Positions 18,097 through 26,392 of a stretch of DNA of 43,142 bases are shown here, piece after piece. This DNA comes from Halalkalibacter oceani (GTDB lineage Bacteria; Bacillota; Bacilli; Bacillales; Bacillaceae_D). How positions within the stretch are numbered: the first letter of the stretch is position 1; each line of letters starts with the position of its first letter. A model generated the notes under the pieces. The model was given only the letters and a program-made list of their open reading frames with translations, ran no database searches and had not been told where the DNA came from. The stretch lies in NCBI RefSeq assembly GCF_023715605.1, contig NZ_JAMBOL010000028.1, forward strand, positions 1-43,142, given 5' to 3'. The position numbers and the translations under genes are program-made.

Positions 18097-18125
18097 TTGA
18101 CGTTCCGGATTCATTACGGTATGAT
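18097..18125 (+). promoter_or_regulatory. glmS promoter
   Basis: -35 TTGACG (18097-18102), 17 nt spacer, -10 TATGAT (18120-18125). It is about 50 nt upstream of the ribozyme cleavage site, as expected for a transcript that begins before the ribozyme. Confidence 0.8.
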
Positions 18126-18170
18126 GGTTCGTGAGTTAAAAAAAGAGAGGAGGATCGAAGTCGTCATTGT

Positions 18171-18331
18171 AATCAAAGCGCCAGGACTACACACGGACGA
18201 GAACGTGTAGTTGACGAGGAGAGGGTTTATCGAGTATTCGGCGGATGCCCTCCGGCTGTAGCATGACAGCCGCTAAGCTTCTGGAGAAAACAGAGAGGCA
18301 ACTCTCTGCACAAAGCCGGAAGCAGCCATGC
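18171..18331 (+). promoter_or_regulatory. glmS ribozyme-riboswitch
   Basis: Recognised by the conserved core: cleavage site A/GCGCC at 18177/18178, P1-type hairpin ACTACAC/GTGTAGT, TTGACGAGGAG, GGTTTATCGA, TTCGGCGGATGCCC, hairpin CGGCTGT/ACAGCCG and the distal CAGAGAG/CTCTCTG stem enclosed by GCTTCTGG/CCGGAAGC. Binding of glucosamine-6-phosphate triggers self-cleavage and loss of glmS mRNA. It lies 77 nt before the glmS start. Confidence 0.97.
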
Positions 18332-18353
18332 CTTCTAATAAAAAAATAGAGAG

Positions 18354-18387
18354 CGGGGGCAAGTCTGCCCTCAGGTCCTTGCCCCCC
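18354..18387 (+). other. Hairpin between ribozyme and glmS ribosome binding site
   Basis: Stem GGGGGCAAG (18355-18363) / CTTGCCCCC (18378-18386) ends 5 nt before GGGAGG of glmS. There is no T-run, so it is not a normal terminator; it may affect mRNA stability or ribosome access. Confidence 0.6.
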
Positions 18388-18407
18388 ACTTGGGAGGTAA
18401 CTGTTAT

Positions 18408-20210
18408 ATGTGTGGAATCGTAGGTTATATTGGGACAAATGATGCGAAGGAAATTTTGTTACGGGGATTAGAAAAGCTTGAATACCGCGGCTATGATTCA
18501 GCCGGAATTGCTGTTGTCAATGACGCGGGCGTTCATGTCTTCAAGGAAAAGGGTCGCATTGCCGCGTTACGTCAAATCGTCGCCGAGGATGTCGACGGCC
18601 CGGTTGGCATCGGTCATACCCGCTGGGCGACTCATGGTGAACCGAGCCGGGTCAATGCCCACCCGCATCAAAGTGAAACAGCGCGCTTTACGCTCGTGCA
18701 TAATGGCGTCATTGAAAACTATGAGCAGCTTCGTGCGGATTATTTAGCCGATGTGACACTCAAAAGCGACACCGATACCGAAATCATGGTTCAGCTGGTC
18801 GAGCTTTTTGTGAAAAAGGGAAGCCAGGTCGAAGAAGCGTTCCGTCAAACATTATCCTTATTGAAAGGATCCTATGCGACAGCGCTGCTTGATAAGCAGA
18901 ACCGTGACACGATTTACGTCGGTAAAAACAAAAGTCCGCTGCTCATTGGCGTCGGAGAAGAAGCAAATGTTGTCGCTTCGGATGCGATGGCGATGCTGCA
19001 GGTGACAAATCAATTTGTTGAAATTATGGATGAGGAAGTCGTCATCGTGACGCGCGACGCCTTTACGATTAAAACGCTTGACGGAAAGAAGGTCGAACGC
19101 CTTCCTTACACCGCTGAGCTTGATGCGAGCGACATTGAAAAAGGCACGTACCCTCATTTTATGTTGAAGGAAATTGATGAACAGCCTTTTGTCATCCGTA
19201 ACATTATTCAAAAGTATCAGAATGAAGACGGCACCGTTCGTCTTGACGACGAGATCCGCGGAGCGATGAAGGCAGCAGACCGCATCTATATTATCGCTGC
19301 CGGAACGAGCTACCACGCCGGTCTTGTCGGCAAACAGCTGATCGAGAAAATCGCACAACGTCCCGTAGAGGTTCACATTGCAAGTGAATTTCTATACAAT
19401 ATGCCTTTATTATCAGAAAACCCGCTCTTTATCTTCATCTCACAAAGCGGAGAAACCGCCGATCTGCGCGGCGTTCTCGTTGACGTGAAGAAAAAAGGCT
19501 ATCCGGCATTAACGATTACGAACGTGCCAGGCTCCACTCTCTCACGGGAGGCGGATTTCACCCTGCACACCTATGCCGGGCCGGAAATCGCGGTTGCTTC
19601 AACAAAAGCGTATACCGCCCAAATGGCCGTGCTTACCCTGCTTGCTGTTGATACAGCGAAAGCAAGAGGGATTGAGCTTGACTTCGATCCGCTGCAGGAG
19701 CTGGCTATCGTCTCAAGCGCAATGGAAACGCTCTGCGACCAAAAAGAGAAGCTTGAGCTGATCGCCCGCGATTATCTCGCGGTCACACGCAACTGCTTCT
19801 TCATCGGCCGCGCCGCCGACTACTTTGTCTGCTTAGAAGGAGCCCTGAAACTAAAGGAAATCTCCTACATCCAGGCAGAAGGCTTCGCCGGTGGAGAACT
19901 GAAGCACGGAACGATCGCCTTAATTGAAGACGGCACTCCGGTAATCGCGATCGCAACCCAGGAGCACGTCAACCTGAGCATTCGCGGAAACGTGAAGGAA
20001 GTCGCCGCACGCGGCGCTTATCCATGCATCATCAGCATGGAAGGTCTGGACCAGGACGGAGACGCATTCGTTCTTCCGAAAGTTCACGAATACCTGACTT
20101 CCCTCATCACGGTCATTCCGCTGCAGCTGATCTCCTACTACGCCGCTCTGCACCGCGACTGCGACGTCGATAAGCCGCGCAACCTCGCGAAGAGCGTGAC
20201 CGTGGAGTAA
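18408..20210 (+). CDS. glmS: Glutamine-fructose-6-phosphate aminotransferase GlmS
   Basis: 600 residues from the ATG at 18408 (GGGAGGTAA 7 nt upstream). An upstream in-frame TTG at 18390 would bury the catalytic residue, because Cys must be residue 2 (M-CGIVGYIG) to serve as N-terminal nucleophile. N-terminal glutaminase domain: [28 protein letters not shown]. Two SIS isomerase domains follow: [26 protein letters not shown], and C-terminal [12 protein letters not shown]. It makes glucosamine-6-phosphate, the substrate of GlmM, and is under ribozyme feedback control. Confidence 0.98.
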   Translation: MCGIVGYIGTNDAKEILLRGLEKLEYRGYDSAGIAVVNDAGVHVFKEKGRIAALRQIVAEDVDGPVGIGHTRWATHGEPSRVNAHPHQSETARFTLVHNGVIENYEQLRADYLADVTLKSDTDTEIMVQLVELFVKKGSQVEEAFRQTLSLLKGSYATALLDKQNRDTIYVGKNKSPLLIGVGEEANVVASDAMAMLQVTNQFVEIMDEEVVIVTRDAFTIKTLDGKKVERLPYTAELDASDIEKGTYPHFMLKEIDEQPFVIRNIIQKYQNEDGTVRLDDEIRGAMKAADRIYIIAAGTSYHAGLVGKQLIEKIAQRPVEVHIASEFLYNMPLLSENPLFIFISQSGETADLRGVLVDVKKKGYPALTITNVPGSTLSREADFTLHTYAGPEIAVASTKAYTAQMAVLTLLAVDTAKARGIELDFDPLQELAIVSSAMETLCDQKEKLELIARDYLAVTRNCFFIGRAADYFVCLEGALKLKEISYIQAEGFAGGELKHGTIALIEDGTPVIAIATQEHVNLSIRGNVKEVAARGAYPCIISMEGLDQDGDAFVLPKVHEYLTSLITVIPLQLISYYAALHRDCDVDKPRNLAKSVTVE

Positions 20211-20269
20211 GCTGAGATTTGTGTTCAGTGATAATATAGTTGTTTAAATCATAATAAAGTCGTTTAAAA

Positions 20270-20322
20270 ACTGTCAGCTGGGAGGACCTACTCAACCCCA
20301 ATCCCTTGCTGGCAGTTTTTTT
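20270..20322 (+). terminator. Terminator after glmS
   Basis: ACTGTCAGC / GCTGGCAGT (one G-U pair), loop of about 29 nt, followed by TTTTTTTG. Confidence 0.85.
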
Positions 20323-20460
20323 GTATGTAGATGATTTTTTGCAACATGACAACTGGAATCGAACTGGAAGAACAACCAAGCCCTCAAAAGTGTGCCGAAA
20401 TAAAGTTATTTCAAATTCTTATGCAAATAATGATTTAATTTAGGCAAAGGAGAGATTGAA

Positions 20461-20910
20461 TTGTATTTATACCATAAAGTAATGGAACAAGATAGCGGGG
20501 TCTATATAAGCCCTAAAAGGGCCTTAGATGAAGGATTGAACAGTAGAACTGTAACAAGGTGGTACACAAATGGTGGTAGCTTATTTCCTGAAATTACAGA
20601 CCGCTACAAACCGATAAATACTCCAGTTTGGATTGATTTTAAAATAGCTATTGGGGCAGAGCTTGCTCCACCGCCCAAACCCTATTTTAGATTTTCTAAT
20701 TTCAGCGATAAAATAGCCGTTTTCAATCGAGAACTATCAAGTGATTTATTTGCTTATATAGAGGATGAATATATGGAAGAAGAGGCTGGGAAAAAGGTCA
20801 AAAAACAACCTTTTGTCCAGCCTCTTTTGTGTTTAGTGGAAGGCAAGGTAAAAAGTATCCATGTGAAAGGATTGACAATAGCTATTTCTCATGCCACCGG
20901 TCTGACTTAA
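20461..20910 (+). CDS. Hypothetical protein, C-terminus formed by a repeat hairpin
   Basis: 149 codons from a TTG at 20461 with AAAGGAGAG 6 nt upstream, so translation is plausible. The first ~105 residues are soluble, mixed alpha/beta in composition (TVTRWYTNGGSLFPEITDRY; GAELAPPPKPYFRFSNFSDK) and not recognised. From about residue 108 (EEAGKKVKKQPFVQPLLC) the sequence is the translation of an intergenic-type palindrome (20782-20827) that also occurs at 40253-40298. The natural C-terminus was therefore probably lost or replaced. Single gene between glmS and the gas vesicle operon. Confidence 0.5.
   Translation: MYLYHKVMEQDSGVYISPKRALDEGLNSRTVTRWYTNGGSLFPEITDRYKPINTPVWIDFKIAIGAELAPPPKPYFRFSNFSDKIAVFNRELSSDLFAYIEDEYMEEEAGKKVKKQPFVQPLLCLVEGKVKSIHVKGLTIAISHATGLT
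20782..20827 (+). repeat. GAGGCTGGG-type palindromic repeat, copy 1
   Basis: GAGGCTGGGAAAAAGGT pairs with ACCTTTTGTCCAGCCTC, followed by TTTTG. An almost identical palindrome lies at 40253-40298. Terminator-like elements beginning GAGGCTGGGA are common between genes in Bacillaceae and Staphylococcaceae. This copy lies inside the open frame of the upstream gene. Confidence 0.8.
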
Positions 20911-21023
20911 GTACTATTTAACTTATGGATCTAATCAAGAAACGAAATAGTAATAAATCCGGTAACAAACCAGGGCCTGTATGATTTCAACGAATCGACT
21001 CGTGGAGTAAGGAGTGCTTTTTG

Positions 21024-21071
21024 ATGAAAAATATGGCAATTCATTTAATCGATACTAAAGACTCGTTTTAA
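21024..21071 (+). CDS. Possible 15-residue peptide upstream of gas vesicle operon
   Basis: MKNMAIHLIDTKDSF, preceded by GTAAGGAGTG at a workable distance. No similarity recognised. It could be a leader peptide of the gas vesicle operon, a remnant of an older gene start, or chance. Confidence 0.22.
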   Translation: MKNMAIHLIDTKDSF

Positions 21072-21132
21072 TCATTATCTTCAAAGGAATAGACCCGTAA
21101 CCGTCAGAATTTGGTTGTTCTTCGTTTGGTGA

Positions 21133-21148
21133 GGATCGATCCTATGAT
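21133..21148 (+). promoter_or_regulatory. Possible -10 and palindrome upstream of gvpA
   Basis: Perfect palindrome GGATCGATCC (21133-21142) directly followed by TATGAT (21143-21148), about 36 nt before gvpA. No good -35 is visible at 16-18 nt, so if this is the promoter it may need an activator or a different sigma factor. Confidence 0.35.
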
Positions 21149-21184
21149 TAAGCGCAAGAAACAATCGATAAAGGAGTGAGCTAG

Positions 21185-21445
21185 ATGAGTATTCAAAAAA
21201 GTACGGATAGTTCAAGTCTGGCAGAAGTGATTGACAGAATCTTAGATAAAGGGATTGTGATTGATGCCTTTGTCAGAGTCTCATTAGTAGGTATTGAAAT
21301 TCTAACGGTAGAAGCGAGGGTTGTGATTGCTAGTGTGGATACTTGGCTTCGTTATGCGGAAGCCGTGGGGCTTTTGCGTGATGAAGTAGAGGAAGAAGGT
21401 CTGCCAGAGAGAGGGCAAAACATACAGCCACAATTTAGTTTCTAA
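21185..21445 (+). CDS. gvpA: Gas vesicle structural protein GvpA
   Basis: 86 residues, AAAGGAGTGAG upstream of ATG. Canonical Gvp[41 protein letters not shown] and [16 protein letters not shown]. It is the small hydrophobic subunit that forms the ribbed gas vesicle wall. First gene of a 15-gene operon-like run on the same strand. Residues 1-75 match the second copy (22423) except for two positions (S2A, L34V). Confidence 0.97.
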   Translation: MSIQKSTDSSSLAEVIDRILDKGIVIDAFVRVSLVGIEILTVEARVVIASVDTWLRYAEAVGLLRDEVEEEGLPERGQNIQPQFSF

Positions 21446-21485
21446 TGGAGTAAATAGCCTAATTTAAAAGCGAGGTGGAAGCCAT

Positions 21486-21938
21486 ATGACAACGAAAGAA
21501 AAGAGCGAGCAAAGCACAGACAAAAACAACCAAACGAATTCTCTGAACCTGGCGTTGATTGGCGGGGTAGTAGGAGCAGGAATTGGTTTATTATCAAGTC
21601 CTGGTACAAGCAAGAAGGTAATGAAAAGTTTAAGTGAGTCTGAAGTTATGAGGTCGGCAGGAAAAGAATTAAAAAGAACAGCCCAAGAAATCGTAATGGA
21701 GCAAGCCATTAACAGCTTTAGACAAACGGCCTCCGAGTACATGAGTGGGGGAGGATTTTTACCGAAGAAAAGACACGAACAACAAGAAGATCAACAAGAT
21801 AAGAGTAAGGAAGAAGAATCCTCCCAAGAACAGTCTTCTTCTGAATACGACGAAATAAAAGAAGAAAATAAACAATTAAGTGATCGTTTAGAAAGAATCG
21901 AAGAAATGCTAAAAAACTTGGTAGAGTCCAAGAAATAG
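21486..21938 (+). CDS. gvpP: Gas vesicle accessory protein GvpP
   Basis: 150 residues, GAGGTGG upstream. N-terminal disordered segment, then a glycine-rich hydrophobic stretch (NLALIGGVVGAGIGLLSSPG, about 21-40) as in YtxH-like proteins. A helix and an acidic, Gln/Ser-rich linker follow, with a C-terminal coiled coil EENKQLSDRLERIEEMLKNL. Named by its position between gvpA and gvpQ, as in P. megaterium; function unknown. The same coiled-coil pattern occurs in GvpT, GvpJ and GvpU here. Confidence 0.75.
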   Translation: MTTKEKSEQSTDKNNQTNSLNLALIGGVVGAGIGLLSSPGTSKKVMKSLSESEVMRSAGKELKRTAQEIVMEQAINSFRQTASEYMSGGGFLPKKRHEQQEDQQDKSKEEESSQEQSSSEYDEIKEENKQLSDRLERIEEMLKNLVESKK

Positions 21939-21973
21939 CGTTCATTGATTCAGAGTAGAAGAGGAGGAATTCG

Positions 21974-22402
21974 ATGAGCACATTTAAAAAAGCTGCCGGC
22001 AAAGCGGTTAAAAAAATAGTCGAATATACTCCAGAACCAATCAAAGATGAACTAAAAGAAACGGTCAAAGACAAAGCAAAAGAAAAGTTTATTGAAAATG
22101 TCCAAGACAAAGCTGATCATGCTGCTGATAAGCTTGAAGATGCAAAAAATGAGGGTGCCGATAAGCTGCATGATAAGGCAGAAGAGGGGAAAGAGAAAGC
22201 GCAAGAGACCTTACTGAAGGTCAAAGATAAAATCGGCAATGCAGTAGAAGCCGGAAAAGATTTTCAAGAAAAAATCTCTTCAAACCAGAATGAAAAAGAT
22301 GACAAGAAAATAAAAGGAGTCAGCCAGATTAAAGGCGTCTCACGCATCAAAAGTTATAAGGATGTTAAAAGTTCAAATGACATTAAGACGATGGGTTCTT
22401 AA
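21974..22402 (+). CDS. gvpQ: Gas vesicle accessory protein GvpQ
   Basis: 142 residues, GAGGAGG upstream. Highly charged, Lys/Asp/Ala-rich amphipathic helix through most of its length (DKAKEKFIENVQDKADHAAD; KAEEGKEKAQETLLKVKDKI), with composition like LEA or apolipoprotein-type helices. The C-terminus has a short repeat (IKGVSQIKGVSRIKSYK). Assigned by position between gvpP and the second gvpA-type gene; no biochemical role is established. Confidence 0.75.
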   Translation: MSTFKKAAGKAVKKIVEYTPEPIKDELKETVKDKAKEKFIENVQDKADHAADKLEDAKNEGADKLHDKAEEGKEKAQETLLKVKDKIGNAVEAGKDFQEKISSNQNEKDDKKIKGVSQIKGVSRIKSYKDVKSSNDIKTMGS

Positions 22403-22422
22403 TAAAGAAAGGGGCATGAGAA

Positions 22423-22683
22423 ATGGCTATTCAGAAAAGTACCGATAGCTCAAGTTTAGCGGAGGTCATTGACCGTATTTTAGATAAAGGAATTGTCATT
22501 GATGCTTTTGTCAGGGTTTCGGTCGTCGGGATCGAAATCTTAACCGTTGAAGCGCGTGTCGTTATTGCAAGTGTTGATACGTGGTTGCGCTATGCGGAAG
22601 CAGTAGGTCTCTTGCGTGATGAGGTAGAAGAAGAAGGCCTGCCAGAGCAGCCGAATGAAAGAAATGCTGCATTTAGTATATAA
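22423..22683 (+). CDS. gvpB: Gas vesicle structural protein GvpB (GvpA paralog)
   Basis: 86 residues, GAAAGGGG upstream. Nearly the same protein as gvpA up to residue 75, then a different tail ([11 protein letters not shown]). The DNA differs from gvpA at many third codon positions, so the copies are not a recent duplication. In P. megaterium the second copy at this position is called gvpB and suffices as wall protein in recombinant systems. Confidence 0.95.
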   Translation: MAIQKSTDSSSLAEVIDRILDKGIVIDAFVRVSVVGIEILTVEARVVIASVDTWLRYAEAVGLLRDEVEEEGLPEQPNERNAAFSI

Positions 22684-22744
22684 ATGGCGGTAATGACAGT
22701 CGGATCAGGTCGGCTGTACGTTGTCTGATAAGCAGGAGGGCACT

Positions 22745-23005
22745 ATGGGAATAAAAGAAATCATGAATAATGTCGCCGACTTCTTCAATGAACACGTTGC
22801 CCCTCTTCATAAAATAACGACAGTGGAAGAAGCGGAAAACGGTGGCTGGCATTTAATTGTTGAAGTCATTGAAGAAAAAGAATATATGAAAAAATATGCA
22901 AAAGATGAAATGATCGGCGTATATGATGTAGCTCTAAACGAGGATAAAGAAGTCACTTCTTTTAGAAGGCGTGAAGTGCGTTACAGAAGTGCCATCGATC
23001 AATGA
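22745..23005 (+). CDS. gvpR: Gas vesicle protein GvpR (GvpO family)
   Basis: 86 residues from the ATG at 22745 with AGGAGGG 4-5 nt upstream; an earlier TTG (22721) lacks a ribosome binding site. Contains VEEAENGGWHLIVEVIEEKE and IGVYDVALNEDKEVTSFRRR, the GvpO-type pattern (glycine-Trp turn, acidic strand, then Tyr-x-V...R-Y). In the order gvpB-R-N. GvpO-family proteins are needed for gas vesicle formation; their exact role is open. Confidence 0.82.
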   Translation: MGIKEIMNNVADFFNEHVAPLHKITTVEEAENGGWHLIVEVIEEKEYMKKYAKDEMIGVYDVALNEDKEVTSFRRREVRYRSAIDQ

Positions 23006-23034
23006 AAGAAAAGTAATGAGTAGGAGGGATAGCA

Positions 23035-23952
23035 GTGACTGTATTAAAAAATAGTAGCAAAACAAAAACTGACGGTCTCATTCAAGATGAAGATACAAAA
23101 CAGCTGCTAGCTCGCTCCTTGCGTTATTTAAAAGCAGGCTACCCTATTCATTACACAGGTCCAACAGGCGCCGGAAAAACCTCTCTGGCACTCGCCCTTG
23201 CTAAAAAAAGAAGACGTCCGGTTATGCTGATTCATGGACACCATGAGTTAGATAATAAAGATTTAATCGGTGATTTTACAGGCTATACAAGCAAGAAAAT
23301 CGTTGATAACTACGTGCGCTCAGTTTACAAAAAGGACGAAACTGTCCACGAAACATGGAGAGATGGACGACTGCTTGAAGCGGTTAAACATGGTTATACG
23401 CTTGTTTACGATGAATTCACGAGATCTAAGCCTACAACGAATAATTTATTTTTATCCATTCTTGAAGAGAAGATCTTGCCCCTGTACGGTTTAAAGAAAA
23501 CCGAGCCGTTTGTTCCTGTTCATCCTGATTTTAGAGTCATTTTCACAAGTAATCCAGAAGAATATGCCGGAGTATTTAAAACCCAGGATGCCTTATTAGA
23601 TCGTGTCATTTCGATTATTGTGGATTATAAAGATCAAGAACATGAAGCCACTATCGCAGCTGGGAAATTCGGTCTTGAGGAGAGTCAGGCAAAGAAGATT
23701 ACAACGCTTGTCTCGACAGTAAGAGAAGAGTGTACGGGTGAAAGCGGACCTAGTTTAAGAGCTTCACTCATGATTGCAAAGCTGGTCGTAGAAGAGGGCA
23801 TCGCCATTGATGGAGAAAATGAGGAATTCAAGCAGCTATGTTTGGACATTTTAGGTCATCAGCTAAGCCGCTGTATAGACGCAGATCAACCAATGAAGGC
23901 AGCAGAAGAACGAATCGAAAAAGCATTAAAACAAATGAACGTCTCTCATTAA
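23035..23952 (+). CDS. gvpN: Gas vesicle protein GvpN (AAA+ ATPase, MoxR-like)
   Basis: 305 residues from a GTG with GGAGGG upstream. Walker A GPTGAGKT at 42-49, Walker B LVYDEF with D126/E127, sensor 1 region VIFTSNPEEYAGV and arginine-rich LLDRVISI. GvpN is an AAA+ ATPase that aids growth of gas vesicles from small bicones to wide cylinders. It lies between gvpR and gvpF as in P. megaterium. Confidence 0.95.
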   Translation: MTVLKNSSKTKTDGLIQDEDTKQLLARSLRYLKAGYPIHYTGPTGAGKTSLALALAKKRRRPVMLIHGHHELDNKDLIGDFTGYTSKKIVDNYVRSVYKKDETVHETWRDGRLLEAVKHGYTLVYDEFTRSKPTTNNLFLSILEEKILPLYGLKKTEPFVPVHPDFRVIFTSNPEEYAGVFKTQDALLDRVISIIVDYKDQEHEATIAAGKFGLEESQAKKITTLVSTVREECTGESGPSLRASLMIAKLVVEEGIAIDGENEEFKQLCLDILGHQLSRCIDADQPMKAAEERIEKALKQMNVSH

Positions 23953-23991
23953 TCAGGAGATAGAAATAGCTTAAATAAAGGGGTTTTCAAG

Positions 23992-24759
23992 ATGAACCAA
24001 GAGATAAAAATGGGTACGTATATATTCTGTGGGATAGAGACTGATATAGATGATGACTTTGGTGAAGTAGAATTTGAAGGTGTGAAGCGAAAGCTTTTTA
24101 CGGTCCGCTATAAAAACGCGGCGATGGTAGCGGCGGACGTTCCTATGAAGATCTATCACCCGAATAAAGAGAATCTTATGATGCACCAGCATGTCGTTTC
24201 CGTCGTAATGAAAAAAAAAGACACAGTTATTCCTGTTAGTTTTGGAAATGTATTTCAGTCATCAGAAGATGTGGGGGTATTACTTGAGAATTTATATCCC
24301 CAATTTACAAAGCTGTTCCCAGAAATAAAAGGAAAAATTGAAGTCGGATTAAAGGTGATTGCAAAAAAAGAATGGCTTGAAGCCACAGTGAGGAAAAATA
24401 CCAATTTAGAGAAAATGGCACATGCTGTTAAAGGGAAATCTGAAGCAGCGAGCTATTACGAGCGGATTAAAATTGGAGATGCTGCTCAACAGTTTATGAC
24501 GTCTTTGCGAAACGAGGTAAAAGATGAGGTATATGAGCCGTTAGAAAAGTCGGCAGTGGCTGCAAAAGCGAATGATCCCATTGGAGAAACGATGCTGGTA
24601 AACGCCTCTTTTCTCGTCGATCGAGATAAAGAGGAAGAGTTTGATCAAAAGGTTAATGAGGCTCATGAGAAGTGGAAGGACAAAGTGGAATTTAACTACA
24701 CCGGCCCTTGGCCAGCCTATAATTTTGTCAATATCAGGTTGAAGGTAGAGGAAAGCTGA
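23992..24759 (+). CDS. gvpF: Gas vesicle protein GvpF (GvpL/F family)
   Basis: 255 residues, AAAGGGG upstream of ATG. N-terminal GvpL/F domain: GTYIFCGIETD, VAADVPMKIYHPNKENLMMH and TVIPVSFGNVFQSSEDV. The C-terminal domain ends FNYTGPWPAYNFVNIRL, the family hallmark G-PWPAYNF. GvpF is a minor structural or nucleation protein contacting GvpA. The stop shares one base with the gvpG start. Confidence 0.95.
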   Translation: MNQEIKMGTYIFCGIETDIDDDFGEVEFEGVKRKLFTVRYKNAAMVAADVPMKIYHPNKENLMMHQHVVSVVMKKKDTVIPVSFGNVFQSSEDVGVLLENLYPQFTKLFPEIKGKIEVGLKVIAKKEWLEATVRKNTNLEKMAHAVKGKSEAASYYERIKIGDAAQQFMTSLRNEVKDEVYEPLEKSAVAAKANDPIGETMLVNASFLVDRDKEEEFDQKVNEAHEKWKDKVEFNYTGPWPAYNFVNIRLKVEES

Positions 24760-25022
24760 TGATCCACAAGCTGGTGACAGCCCCCATTAACCTTGTTATA
24801 AAAATCGGTGAAAAAGTGAAAGAAGAAGCAGATAAAGAGCTATATGATCTGCCAACAATCCAACAGAAGCTGATTCAGCTCCAAATGATGTATGAGCTTG
24901 GCGAAATTCCTGAAGAAGCTTATAAAGCAAAGGAAGAAGAGCTGCTTACTCGCTATGAAGTAGCGAAACAGCTGGAGATTGAACAATGGGAGCAGATGGC
25001 ACAGCGAAGGAAAAAGGAGTAG
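24759..25022 (+). CDS. gvpG: Gas vesicle protein GvpG
   Basis: 87 residues; the start overlaps the stop of gvpF by one base, so translation is coupled. Typical GvpG: short N-terminal hydrophobic part (VTAPINLVIKIGEKVKEEAD), then a helical segment IQQKLIQLQMMYELGEIPEE and EEELLTRYEVA. It is an assembly protein conserved between gvpF and gvpL across gas vesicle clusters. Confidence 0.93.
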   Translation: MIHKLVTAPINLVIKIGEKVKEEADKELYDLPTIQQKLIQLQMMYELGEIPEEAYKAKEEELLTRYEVAKQLEIEQWEQMAQRRKKE

Positions 25023-25027
25023 GAAAG

Positions 25028-25834
25028 ATGGAACAATTGATTTATTTATACGGAGTCATTCCAACCTCTGAATTAAGCAGCGAGTCGCTTCCAGCAATGA
25101 AAGGATTTGATCCTGAGGAAGAGCTTTATTTAATCAACATAGGGCAGCATAGTGCTGTTGTTTGCAGGTTAGATGGAAGAGAGTATTCAGAAGAAAAGAT
25201 TAAAGAGCGTGTGGATGAAGATATGGAGTGGCTTCAAGAAAAAGCCTTCCATCATCATGAGACAGTGATGCAGCTAGCGAAAAGCTATACGACGATTCCG
25301 CTCAAATTCTGTACGTTGTATAAATCAGAAGAGAGTGTAATGAAAACCATTGAAGATCATGAGATGAAACTCGCCGAAACGTTTAACTCCATTAAAGGCA
25401 ATGAAGAGTGGAACGTTAAAATATATTGCGATGATCAGCAGTTGAACGAAGAAGTAGCAAAGAATAATCCAGCGGTTGAAGCTAAAAAAGAAGAAATTAA
25501 AAAATTACCTAGAGGAAAGCAGTTTTTTGAGAATAAAAAACTCGATAAAATCATCGCAGAGGAAGCGGAAGCGGAGAAGAAACGTATCGGTGAAGAAGTG
25601 CATAACCATCTGCTTGGATATGTTTCGCAAGGTACAGTGAAAAGAAACTGGAACAAGGATGTGACGGGAAAAAAAGAGAACATGACGTGGAATGGTGTAT
25701 ACCTCATTCCTAAAGAGGATGTCGAAACATTCTTAGAACAAATTCAAGACTATGAAAAAAAAATGGGGGAGCGGGGATGGCAGTTTGTTGCATCAGGGCC
25801 TTGGCCAGCCTACCATTTCTCCCAATTTTCATAA
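25028..25834 (+). CDS. gvpL: Gas vesicle protein GvpL (GvpL/F family)
   Basis: 268 residues from the ATG at 25028 (AAAAGGAG upstream); an open frame from 24986 lies inside gvpG. N-terminal LIYLYGVIPTSELSSE, central YTTIPLKFCTLYKSEESV, and C-terminal VASGPWPAYHFSQF. It is a paralog of the gvpF product; in other systems GvpL interacts with many Gvp proteins and may organise assembly. Confidence 0.95.
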   Translation: MEQLIYLYGVIPTSELSSESLPAMKGFDPEEELYLINIGQHSAVVCRLDGREYSEEKIKERVDEDMEWLQEKAFHHHETVMQLAKSYTTIPLKFCTLYKSEESVMKTIEDHEMKLAETFNSIKGNEEWNVKIYCDDQQLNEEVAKNNPAVEAKKEEIKKLPRGKQFFENKKLDKIIAEEAEAEKKRIGEEVHNHLLGYVSQGTVKRNWNKDVTGKKENMTWNGVYLIPKEDVETFLEQIQDYEKKMGERGWQFVASGPWPAYHFSQFS

Positions 25835-25847
25835 GTGAGGAGTCAAT

Positions 25848-26132
25848 ATGTCTCTAAGAGAATCAATTGAAGACAAAGACATCGCCTTAATTGACATTTT
25901 AGATGTGATTCTTGATAAGGGAGTGGCTATTAAAGCTGATCTAGTGATCTCTATTGCAGGGGTAGATTTAGTCTATTTAGATGTAAGAGTATTAATTGCT
26001 TCGGTAGAATCTCTCGTCCAGGCAAAGCAGCATACATCTGTTTCATCAGATAATTTTGATCTACAAAGGGAGGAGTTAATGGATGCAACCGGCCAGCAGA
26101 ACAAATGGAAGAATACATTTAGATCCGGATAA
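25848..26132 (+). CDS. gvpS: Gas vesicle protein GvpS (GvpA-like)
   Basis: 94 residues, GTGAGGAGT upstream. GvpA-type core: IALIDILDVILDKGVAIKAD and LVISIAGVDLVYLDVRVLIASVE. The C-terminal tail is longer and polar. Minor wall-related paralog, found between gvpL and gvpK in P. megaterium. Its last 50 nt overlap the start of gvpK in another frame. Confidence 0.93.
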   Translation: MSLRESIEDKDIALIDILDVILDKGVAIKADLVISIAGVDLVYLDVRVLIASVESLVQAKQHTSVSSDNFDLQREELMDATGQQNKWKNTFRSG

Positions 26133-26367
26133 CGCTGAACATGGTTTAGCGCAGCTAGTTCTCACTGTTATCGAGCTTCTGCGCCAGATTGTGGAGCGGC
26201 ATGCGATGCGGCGTGTGGAAGGCGGTACGTTGACGGATGAACAAATTGAAAACTTAGGCGAAGCTTTAATGAATCTCGAAGAAAAAATGGAAGAGTTAAA
26301 AAGTATTTTTGGACTTGAGGCAGATGATTTAAATATCGACCTTGGTCCCCTAGGAAGTTTGCTTTAA
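26083..26367 (+). CDS. gvpK: Gas vesicle protein GvpK
   Basis: 94 residues; the ribosome binding site GGGAGGAG lies inside gvpS. GvpK signature: INLDPDNAEHGL-type start (here RIHLDPDNAEHGLAQLVLTV), IELLRQIVERHAMRRVEGGT, LTDEQIENLGEALMNLEEKM. Required for gas vesicle formation in several systems; it overlaps gvpS by 50 nt, so expression of the two is linked. Confidence 0.94.
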   Translation: MQPASRTNGRIHLDPDNAEHGLAQLVLTVIELLRQIVERHAMRRVEGGTLTDEQIENLGEALMNLEEKMEELKSIFGLEADDLNIDLGPLGSLL

Positions 26368-26392
26368 CTAGATTAGGAAGGAGGACTTGATT

